Assembly (NCBI GenBank): GCA_030151135.1
Contig: JASLEQ010000156.1
Coordinates: 1-5,460 of the forward strand
Length of the DNA: 5,460 nucleotides
From: Candidatus Sulfotelmatobacter sp.
GTDB lineage: Bacteria > Acidobacteriota > Terriglobia > Terriglobales > SbA1
Direction: 5' to 3'
The translations under genes were made by a program, and so were the position numbers. Every line of letters begins with the position of its first letter. Position 1 is the first letter of the stretch. Positions 1-5,460 of the stretch are shown here, in pieces. Below the pieces are notes generated by a model. That model was not told where the DNA came from and ran no database searches. It saw only the letters and a program-made list of their open reading frames with translations.

Positions 1-1240
1 CGAGTTCCGGCGCGCCATTCGAAGTCATACGAGAAGCGGAGGAATTCAGCGCGGCGATGGAAGGCGGCAAATCGCCAAGATCAATAAGCGCTCCGTTGCC
101 CAGAGCCACGGCGCGCTCGACGCAATTCTCCAGCTCGCGCACATTGCCCGGCCAGTCATAGTTCATCAGGGCTTTCATGGCGGCGTTCGAAACCCGCAGG
201 TCGGCGCCGGGAGCGTAACGTTCGCAGAACCAGTTGACCAGCATCGGGATATCGCTGCGGCGCTCGCGCAAGGAAGGCACAAACAGGGTCACGACGTTGA
301 GTCGGAAATAAAGATCCTTGCGGAAAGTGCCGTTTTTGTAGGCGGCTTCTAGATCACGATTGGTGGCTGCCATGACGCGGACATCAACTTTCACGCGCTG
401 ATTGCTGCCGACCGGGCGCACTTCTTTTTCCTGCAGGACGCGGAGCAGTTTGGCCTGGAGTTCGAGCGGGAGTTCTCCGACCTCGTCGAGGAAGATTGTG
501 CCTCCATCGGCAGCCTGGAAGAGTCCCTGCTTGGATTTCAGTGCTCCGGTGAACGCTCCTTTTTCGTAGCCGAAGAGTTCGCTTTCGATCAGGGTGGGGA
601 CGAGGGAACCGCAATCGACGGCGACGAAGGGGCGTGCGGCGAAGGCTCCACGGAAATGCATGGCGCGGGCGACGAGTTCCTTGCCGGTGCCGCTCTCGCC
701 GTAGATGAGCACGGGAGTGCGCGTGTCTTTGAGGCGCGCAACCATGCGGAGGACTTCCTGGATGCGGGTAGAGGATCCGATGATGCCATGCGCGGCGGTC
801 TCGGAGTCGGTGCGCTGGCGCAAGAATTCGTTCTCTTCAACGAGACGGACTTTTTCGGCCATGCGTCGCAGAAATAGACGCAGCTCTTCGAGGGGAGAGA
901 ACGGCTTCGTAATGTAGTCGTAGGCTCCGAGCTTCATGGCCTGAACGGCAGTCTCGATGGAGCCGTGGCCGGTCATGAGCGCGATCTCGGTGCGCGGAAG
1001 AAGTTTCTTCACCTTCTCCAGAAACTCGAGACCTGACATGTGGGGCATGACCATGTCGGAGAGGACCATGTGGACGGCTTGTTCTTCCAGGAGGGCAAGG
1101 GCGGACTCGCCGCTCTCGGCTTCGAGGCAGGAGAATCCCAGCGCTTCGCCCACGGTGCAGCAAAGCTTACGGATCGTCTGCTCGTCGTCAACGACCAGCA
1201 AACGGATTTGCAGATCTTCTTTGGTGCCTGCGTTATTCAC
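1..1240 (-). CDS. NtrC-family sigma-54-dependent response regulator (C-terminus cut by window edge)
   Basis: Transcription activator that uses ATP to open sigma-54 RNA polymerase promoters. 413 residues are in the window. The receiver (about 12-128) has Asp18-Asp19, phospho-acceptor Asp62 in 'VLSDMVMP', Thr90 and Lys112 ('TKPF'). The AAA+ sigma-54 interaction domain (about 152-395) has Walker A 'GESGTGKE' at 181-188, the sigma-54 contact loop 'GAFTGA' at 228-233, Walker B 'GGTIFLDE' at 246-253, the arginine-bearing 'FRKDLYFRLN' and the lid motif 'WPGNVRELEN' at 363-372. The window ends in the linker; family architecture predicts a Fis-type helix-turn-helix just beyond, which is not seen. The start is GTG at 1240: an in-frame TGA lies immediately before it, the next ATG (codon 58) would remove half the receiver, and the GTG overlaps the upstream stop as GTGA. 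It is probably phosphorylated by the kinase of the same operon. Target promoters are unknown. Confidence 0.95.
   Translation of the reverse strand, partial: MNNAGTKEDLQIRLLVVDDEQTIRKLCCTVGEALGFSCLEAESGESALALLEEQAVHMVLSDMVMPHMSGLEFLEKVKKLLPRTEIALMTGHGSIETAVQAMKLGAYDYITKPFSPLEELRLFLRRMAEKVRLVEENEFLRQRTDSETAAHGIIGSSTRIQEVLRMVARLKDTRTPVLIYGESGTGKELVARAMHFRGAFAARPFVAVDCGSLVPTLIESELFGYEKGAFTGALKSKQGLFQAADGGTIFLDEVGELPLELQAKLLRVLQEKEVRPVGSNQRVKVDVRVMAATNRDLEAAYKNGTFRKDLYFRLNVVTLFVPSLRERRSDIPMLVNWFCERYAPGADLRVSNAAMKALMNYDWPGNVRELENCVERAVALGNGALIDLGDLPPSIAALNSSASRMTSNGAPEL
1237..1240 (-). other. GTGA stop/start overlap, receiver to NtrC-type gene
   Basis: The receiver TGA (1239-1237) and the activator GTG (1240-1238) share bases. 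This is the second 4-nt overlap in a row, supporting a single coupled transcript. Confidence 0.85.
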
Positions 1241-1638
1241 TCAGCCTTCCCAAAAGTCTTCGAGACAACTTCAATGAACTGTTGCACTCGAAACGGTTTT
1301 TCGACGCAAGGGGCCCCGGTTTCCCGTAAAGTCTGAACAGTTTCTTCGTTGGCGATATCGCCGGTAATGAAAATAAGGCGATTGGCGAGATCGGGACGGT
1401 GCTTCACGATCCAGGCGTGGACCTGGCCGCCGTCGACGCCGCCGGGCGTGCGCATATCGGAGACGATGCCGAGGAATGATCCGTTCTCAAGCAAGCGCAG
1501 GGCGTCGACGCCGGATTCGCAGCACACGACGGGGTATCCGCTGCGTTCGAGGGCAGCTTGAACGTAGGCCATGACCGCCGGTTCATCTTCAATGAGCAGG
1601 ACGGGCAGGGGAGTGGGTCGCATTGCGGGCATGCTCAT
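1237..1638 (-). CDS. Receiver-only (single-domain) response regulator
   Basis: A 133-residue protein made of one CheY-like receiver domain, with no output domain. The key residues are all present: the acidic pair Glu17-Asp18 in 'LLIEDE', the phospho-acceptor Asp61 in 'IVSDMRTPGG', the switch Thr92 in 'FITGD' and Lys114 in 'VEKPF'. Phosphorylation on Asp61 by the upstream kinase is the expected chemistry. The frame is open further upstream to 1740, but the ATG at 1638 is preferred because it overlaps the kinase stop as ATGA, has AGGAG ten bases upstream, and leaves only a short tail before the first receiver strand. Later ATGs at codons 3 and 6 are possible but lie further from the ribosome binding site. 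With no output domain it may act as a phosphate sink, a relay intermediate or a protein-interaction switch; the sequence does not decide between these. Its stop overlaps the GTG of the next gene. Confidence 0.92.
   Translation of the reverse strand: MSMPAMRPTPLPVLLIEDEPAVMAYVQAALERSGYPVVCCESGVDALRLLENGSFLGIVSDMRTPGGVDGGQVHAWIVKHRPDLANRLIFITGDIANEETVQTLRETGAPCVEKPFRVQQFIEVVSKTFGKAE
1245..1251 (-). promoter_or_regulatory. Probable ribosome binding site of the NtrC-type gene
   Basis: GGGAAGG on the minus strand, four bases before the GTG at 1240 and inside the end of the receiver gene. The spacing is shorter than ideal, which fits a gene that relies partly on ribosomes finishing the upstream gene. 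Confidence 0.5.
1635..1638 (-). other. ATGA stop/start overlap, kinase to receiver gene
   Basis: The kinase TGA (1637-1635) and the receiver ATG (1638-1636) share bases. This arrangement is typical of translational coupling within an operon and argues for a fixed ratio of the two proteins. Confidence 0.85.
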
Positions 1639-3512
1639 GGCTGTTTGACTCCTGCCGCGACACCCATTGAGGCGGTGTGCGGCGCCGCGGGGAGGCGGAC
1701 GATGAAAGTGGCTCCCTTGCCCGCGACATTGTTGTGGCATAGGATCTCGCCGCCGTGCTCCTTGACGATTCCGTAGCAGATGCTGAGTCCGAGGCCGGTA
1801 CCTTTTCCGACCTCCTTGGTGGTGAAGAAGGGATCGAAAATTTTATCGGGCTGCGAAATGCCCTCACCGTTGTCTGAGAAAGAGACTTCCACCGCATCGC
1901 CAGACTTGGTAGTCATGATTTCGATGCGGGCCTGGCGGCCGGCTTCGCGCACGGCGTCGTAGGCATTGTTGAGGATGTTGAGGAAGACCTGCTGCAACTG
2001 ATGAGCATCGCCGACGACATCGGGAAGGCCCTCGTCGAAGTGCTCGATGACCTCAACGCCATGACTGGTAAAGTCGTAGGCGCGGAGCTGGATGGTGCGG
2101 CGCAGGATGAGATTCAGCTGCAGGGAATTTCTCTGCGGCGGCATCTGCCGGGCGAAGCTTAGCAGGTTCTGGACGATCTGCTTGGTACGTTGAGCCTCTT
2201 GCAGGATGACGCGAAGATCTTTGCGAGCGCCATCCGGGAGGTCGGGATTCTCCATGAGAAGATCGGCGAACCCGAGAATCGCCGTCAAAGGATTGTTGAC
2301 TTCGTGGGCGACGCCTGAGACGAGCTGACCAACCGCCGCCATTTTTTCGGCGTGTACGAGCTTGTCGCGCAGCACGGCAGAATCCGTTATGTCGGTGAGG
2401 ACGACGACGATGCTGGTGACCATGCCTTGCTCGTCGCGCATGGGGCTAAGGTTCGCGGAGTACTTTCCCGCGCCGTTGCGGCGAACGATTTCGATTTCAA
2501 GGTTGTCGACCTGCTGGCCGTTGAGGGTGTTCTGCACGGCCTGCGCGAGCGCAATCCGGTAGGATGAGGCGGCCAGTTCAAGCAATGGATGTCCGAGCAA
2601 TTCGCTCTGCTCGAAACCTGCCTCTGTCCAGCGGCGATTTGCATAGCTGATGAGTCCGGCAGTGTCGGAAACGACGATCATGCTCTGCGTGTTGTTGAGG
2701 ATTTTCCCGGAAAAGTCCCTTTCGCGATGCAGTTCCGACTGGGAAGTCCTTAATCCGGTGACATCGAGCATGAGACCGCGGGTCTGCAGAAGCCGGCCCT
2801 CGCGGTCGAACAATCCGAAGGCGTTGATGAGGACGTGAATGGGGGAACCGTCTTTGCGCTTGAGAGTGGCCTCGAAATTCCTGAGCGAACCATTCTCTTC
2901 CATGGTGCGGACGTGCCGCTGGCGCTCTTCGGGCGTGGGATAGATCTGGCTTGGGATATCGGTCTGGAGCAGCTCTTCGCGGCTTTCGTATCCCAGCATG
3001 CGCACCATGGCGTCATTGACTTCGACGAAGCGACCGCCAGGGGTACTGAAGAAAAGTCCTTCCTGGATATTGTCGAACAGCTCACGGTAACGGCGCTCGG
3101 CCTCGTTGCGGTCGGAGATATCTTTTAATACGTGAATCGTCTGCAGCCCGGCTCCGGAGGGACCGTGAACGCGAGAAGTCGATACCAGGTAAGTACGATC
3201 AAAGACGGTGTGCGCGAATTCGGAGGAGTTTTCTGAGAGCGAGCGGCAGAATGGGCACGAGTATGAGGTGGAATCCGTGGTCAACTCCATCAAGGCGCGC
3301 ATGTTGACGCCGATCAGTTCCGCAGGGTTGACGCCGATCATGGACGCGAGCGAGCGATTGACGCGCAGCACCTTGTCGCTTTCGTCGTGGACCACGATGA
3401 AGTCGGAGATGGCATCGAAGATTTTCGGTCCAGTGCCGGTTCGACTTTTCGATTTTCGTGAACAGGCGGGCATTGTCGAGCGCCATAGCGGCGTGGCCGG
3501 CCATGGTTTCAA
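1635..3512 (-). CDS. PAS-PAS-PAS sensor histidine kinase, NtrB-like transmitter (C-terminal part of the frameshifted kinase)
   Basis: Autophosphorylating kinase. Residues are counted from a TTG at 3512, but codons 1-30 are an out-of-frame reading of the preceding GAF, so true homology starts at 'IFDAISDF' (residue 31, base 3422). PAS1 is about 31-135 and carries a CPFC cysteine pair at 86-89. PAS2 is about 138-258 and PAS3 about 261-385. HisKA is about 386-458, with the H-box '[10 protein letters not shown]' placing the phospho-acceptor at His403. HATPase_c is about 499-610: N-box '[10 protein letters not shown]', G1 'SDNGEGI', F-box 'IFDPFFTTK', G2 '[10 protein letters not shown]'. All catalytic motifs are intact. 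The H-box type is that of NtrB-like kinases, which usually partner NtrC-type regulators, and one is encoded two genes downstream. The stop overlaps the next start (ATGA). There is no attached receiver and no Hpt domain. Neither the TTG nor the first ATG at 3473 has a convincing ribosome binding site, so independent translation is unlikely. Confidence 0.9.
   Translation of the reverse strand: MKPWPATPLWRSTMPACSRKSKSRTGTGPKIFDAISDFIVVHDESDKVLRVNRSLASMIGVNPAELIGVNMRALMELTTDSTSYSCPFCRSLSENSSEFAHTVFDRTYLVSTSRVHGPSGAGLQTIHVLKDISDRNEAERRYRELFDNIQEGLFFSTPGGRFVEVNDAMVRMLGYESREELLQTDIPSQIYPTPEERQRHVRTMEENGSLRNFEATLKRKDGSPIHVLINAFGLFDREGRLLQTRGLMLDVTGLRTSQSELHRERDFSGKILNNTQSMIVVSDTAGLISYANRRWTEAGFEQSELLGHPLLELAASSYRIALAQAVQNTLNGQQVDNLEIEIVRRNGAGKYSANLSPMRDEQGMVTSIVVVLTDITDSAVLRDKLVHAEKMAAVGQLVSGVAHEVNNPLTAILGFADLLMENPDLPDGARKDLRVILQEAQRTKQIVQNLLSFARQMPPQRNSLQLNLILRRTIQLRAYDFTSHGVEVIEHFDEGLPDVVGDAHQLQQVFLNILNNAYDAVREAGRQARIEIMTTKSGDAVEVSFSDNGEGISQPDKIFDPFFTTKEVGKGTGLGLSICYGIVKEHGGEILCHNNVAGKGATFIVRLPAAPHTASMGVAAGVKQP
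1649..1653 (-). promoter_or_regulatory. Ribosome binding site of the receiver-only regulator
   Basis: AGGAG on the minus strand, ten bases before the ATG at 1638, inside the last codons of the kinase gene. It decides the start in favour of 1638 over the upstream in-frame extension. Confidence 0.7.
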
Positions 3513-5460
3513 GGAAAAGCCGATCTTCTTCTCCAGCGGATATTGGACGACCCGCGAGGCAGAGCAGTCCTGCTGTCTCGCCGCTGGCGCAGAGGAGCCG
3601 CACCACCGTGCACTCTGACCAGGCGAGAATAGCAGCGGATTCGCTGCCGAGGAGATCCTCCGCCAATGAGGTGGTTACGCTGGCGGCGGGTTTCTTCATG
3701 AATTCAGCGAGAGCCGCTGCGAGCTTTCGTTCCAGACGTGGGGTTAAAGCACCTCTTGAGGAAGACTTCACATTCCCGGCGTTATCTTCCTCATTCTTTT
3801 CCGCGGCGGGGGGTACTACTGCGGGAGCATGGAGAGCGAGGCGCTTCTGATGGAGCGCCAGCACTTGCCACTCGCCTTCATGAAGGACGGCGAGCAATCC
3901 GCCCTGCGAGCCAGTGGCCTCGACCGTCCGGCTGACAAACAGCCGTGCGAATTCCGGGAGACGCAGGGCACCGTCGATTTCCCGCGCTAAATCAATCAAA
4001 GCTTCGGCGCGGCGCCGATTGCGCTCGGAGTCATGCAGGTTGCGCGCGACCTCGAGCATGACGGCGGCCTGATTGGAGAGGGCCTTGGCGCGCCGGATGT
4101 CCTCTTGCGAGATTCCCATTCCGTCGAGCCGATCGAGTACGCCGAACATGCCGAGCAGTTTGTCGTCGCTTCCTAATAATGGAACCGCGAGGAACTGGTG
4201 CACCTTGTACTTGGTGACGACCTCGAGGTTGGCGCCGGGAGTTCGGCTGGCTTCATCGGTCCAGAAAACTTCCTTGGCGCGCAAGGCCGTCGTTGCGATG
4301 CCTTCAGGGAAGAGATTGTTGGCCGGCCGTGGCTCGCCTTTTTCGACGGCAAAGCGAACCTGAAAGTGATCCTTTTCATGAAGTGCGATAAAGCAGCGGC
4401 CGTAGCCCAGAAAACCTGCCGCTCGAATGACAAATGTTTGGAGGAATTGATCAAGATTATTGCTGGAATTCAGCTCCGAAGAAATCTCAAGTAATTGATG
4501 AAGTTCTTGCGCCTGAGCGTGTGCGGTGGCATGGAGTTCGGCGTGGGCCACGGCGACGGCGCCGAATCCCGCGAGAGCGGCGACCAAGGAACGTTCTTCG
4601 CTGGTGAAGACGCCGTCGGGTCGCGGATAGATGAGGATGGCGCCCTGGGTCCGCGCCGTTCGAAAAGGAGCGGCCATGAGCATGCCTGCCGCCACCACGC
4701 TGCCGAGGGAGTGGACGTCGTCGCCGATGGAGACCGTCAGCGGCTCTCCGGCGGCCACGGCGCGTTGTGCGAGATCGGCTGCGAAACGGAGAGTTTGCCG
4801 ATCATGGCGGGCGCGGGCCGAAGTGGCCAGTTGCGGCGTCTCCGCTGAAACGGCTTTCAGCTCGAAAGGACCTTCGCGGCGGAGCAGAACACAAACCAGT
4901 TTTGTGCGCAGGAGCAAGCGCAGGCGGTCGGCCAGCGCCTCGATGACGGCGCCGACGTCGGGACTTCCATGGAAGGCGTGGGCGACGTCCGCCAGAATTT
5001 CGGCGCGCCGATGCTCCTCGCGGGAAGCTTCCATCAGCCGGGTGGCTTCGAGCAGGCTGCCCACCTGTCCAGCGAGGATGGTGGCTTTTGCGGCGAGATC
5101 CTGATCGAAAAATTCGTCACTGGCATCGTGAAGAAAGGTGAGGGCTCCGATGACCTCGTCTGCAACGACAAGGGGAGCTGCCATCAGCGAACGAGCTTCA
5201 AAGCTACGGGCCAAAGGAAAGTTGGCGGACTGCACGTGGTTGGCGAAGATCGTTCTGCGCTGCCGCACCGCCTCGGCGGTCACGGTGCTCTCATCGGGAC
5301 GCAAGCGCATTCCGACAAACCGGTCGGCCATTTTTCCATTCGCCTGCTGGCCGACAAGTTCATCGCCGAAATGACACTTCCAGAAGTAGACCCCGGAAAC
5401 CTGGAAGTACACACGACTCAGCCGGCATGTCAATTCGATCAGAGAAGCCGAAGTCGTGCG
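3199..5460 (-). CDS. Multi-GAF sensor region of a large histidine kinase (N-terminal fragment; open at right edge, frameshifted at its 3' end)
   Basis: The frame is open to the window edge, so the true start lies outside; a TTG at 5433 falls inside the first GAF domain and is not a credible start. Counting residues from the edge, four GAF-like sensor domains follow one another: about 1-140, 155-318, 320-474 and 483-671. Each ends in the usual pattern of 'xAVPLL / APLVV...GxL' strands and a long helix such as 'QAAVMLEVARNL' or '[12 protein letters not shown]'. GAF domains bind small ligands or act in dimer signalling; no ligand can be named from the sequence. No membrane segment is visible, so this part is probably cytosolic. 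The fourth GAF carries a polar, charged insert at 3724-3831. Homology stops at 'NRHWTE' (about 3424). The remaining 74 codons to the stop at 3199 are an Arg-rich out-of-frame reading of the PAS domain that should follow. I infer that this is the front half of the kinase encoded next, not a separate protein. Confidence 0.85.
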   Translation of the reverse strand, partial: RTTSASLIELTCRLSRVYFQVSGVYFWKCHFGDELVGQQANGKMADRFVGMRLRPDESTVTAEAVRQRRTIFANHVQSANFPLARSFEARSLMAAPLVVADEVIGALTFLHDASDEFFDQDLAAKATILAGQVGSLLEATRLMEASREEHRRAEILADVAHAFHGSPDVGAVIEALADRLRLLLRTKLVCVLLRREGPFELKAVSAETPQLATSARARHDRQTLRFAADLAQRAVAAGEPLTVSIGDDVHSLGSVVAAGMLMAAPFRTARTQGAILIYPRPDGVFTSEERSLVAALAGFGAVAVAHAELHATAHAQAQELHQLLEISSELNSSNNLDQFLQTFVIRAAGFLGYGRCFIALHEKDHFQVRFAVEKGEPRPANNLFPEGIATTALRAKEVFWTDEASRTPGANLEVVTKYKVHQFLAVPLLGSDDKLLGMFGVLDRLDGMGISQEDIRRAKALSNQAAVMLEVARNLHDSERNRRRAEALIDLAREIDGALRLPEFARLFVSRTVEATGSQGGLLAVLHEGEWQVLALHQKRLALHAPAVVPPAAEKNEEDNAGNVKSSSRGALTPRLERKLAAALAEFMKKPAASVTTSLAEDLLGSESAAILAWSECTVVRLLCASGETAGLLCLAGRPISAGEEDRLFLETMAGHAAMALDNARLFTKIEKSNRHWTENLRCHLRLHRGPRRKRQGAARQSLARVHDRRQPCGTDRRQHARLDGVDHGFHLILVPILPLALRKLLRIRAHRL
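3421..3426 (-). other. Frameshift site joining the GAF and PAS-kinase frames
   Basis: Read on the minus strand the junction is ACC GAA AAT CTT CGA, which gives 'WTENLR' and leads into nonsense. Skipping one A of the four-A run gives ACC GAA ATC TTC GAT, '[11 protein letters not shown]', which is an ordinary GAF-to-PAS connection. The GAF frame loses homology exactly where the PAS frame gains it, and the two open frames overlap by 314 bases only as shadows of each other. The simplest reading is one extra base here, either a real mutation or a sequencing/assembly error. Removing it restores a single kinase (5460-1635, about 1274 residues in the window). Confidence 0.85.

Noticed and set aside
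1..1240. Second frameshift or truncation in the NtrC-type gene
   Set aside because: I translated the frame from GTG 1240 to the left edge. It is uninterrupted and all family motifs occur in order; only the window edge truncates it.
1237..1740. Longer version of the receiver protein starting at 1740 (167 residues)
   Set aside because: The extra 34 residues are an out-of-frame reading of the kinase's ATPase end. The ATG at 1638 has a good ribosome binding site and the ATGA overlap.
3415..3430. Programmed ribosomal frameshifting or transcriptional slippage at the GAF/PAS junction
   Set aside because: The run is only four A's, there is no classic slippery heptamer, no rare or stop codon in the shift position and no evident Shine-Dalgarno-like stimulator. 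A mutation or sequence error is simpler.
1635..3512. The PAS-kinase half as a genuine separate gene starting at TTG 3512 or ATG 3473
   Set aside because: The first 30 codons are the GAF4 end read out of frame and no convincing ribosome binding site precedes either start. The 314-base overlap with the other frame is implausible for two real genes.
3208..3618. 136-codon open frame on the + strand opposite PAS1 and the end of GAF4
   Set aside because: No domain signal and fully antisense to conserved kinase sequence. It only spans the frameshift region by chance.
4531..4584. Hydrophobic Ala/Val-rich stretch in GAF2 as a possible membrane segment
   Set aside because: It coincides with the C-terminal GAF helix and is interrupted by His and Glu. 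It is too short and polar to span a membrane.
4631..5104. 157-codon open frame on the + strand opposite the GAF region
   Set aside because: It is antisense to well-supported GAF domains, Arg/Ser/Ala-rich with no recognisable motif, as expected for a shadow frame in GC-rich DNA.

Overview
The window is GC-rich and coding from end to end. Every convincing gene lies on the minus strand, so transcription runs from the right edge to the left. It holds one two-component signalling operon. The gene style (a long multi-GAF/multi-PAS kinase, an NtrB-like transmitter, a receiver-only protein, then an NtrC-type activator) and the protein wording resemble soil Acidobacteriota. That taxonomic guess rests on general family resemblance only and is low confidence; a deltaproteobacterium or similar environmental bacterium is possible.

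Layout in transcription order: (1) 5460 to about 3424: the N-terminal part of a very large soluble sensor kinase, open at the right edge, with four tandem GAF domains. (2) About 3422 to 1635: the C-terminal part of the same kinase in a different reading frame, with three PAS domains, a HisKA domain with the phospho-accepting His, and a complete HATPase_c domain. The two parts are split by a single-base frame change in a short A-run (T-run at 3422-3425 on the + strand). Removing one base would join them into one protein of about 1274 residues in the window. (3) 1638 to 1237: a 133-residue receiver-only response regulator. (4) 1240 to the left edge: an NtrC-family sigma-54 activator with receiver and AAA+ domains, cut by the window just before its expected DNA-binding domain.

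Both gene junctions are 4-nt overlaps (ATGA, then GTGA), and each downstream gene has a Shine-Dalgarno-like sequence inside the end of the gene before it. The genes are therefore probably one mRNA and translationally coupled. The likely pathway is: cytosolic signals sensed by GAF/PAS domains, autophosphorylation of the kinase on His, phosphotransfer to the NtrC-type regulator and/or the stand-alone receiver, and activation of sigma-54 promoters outside this window.

No RNA genes, mobile elements, CRISPR arrays, terminators or intergenic promoters were seen, and there is no gap of 300 bases without a gene. The most notable observation is the broken kinase frame. I did not find a clearly new biological system here.
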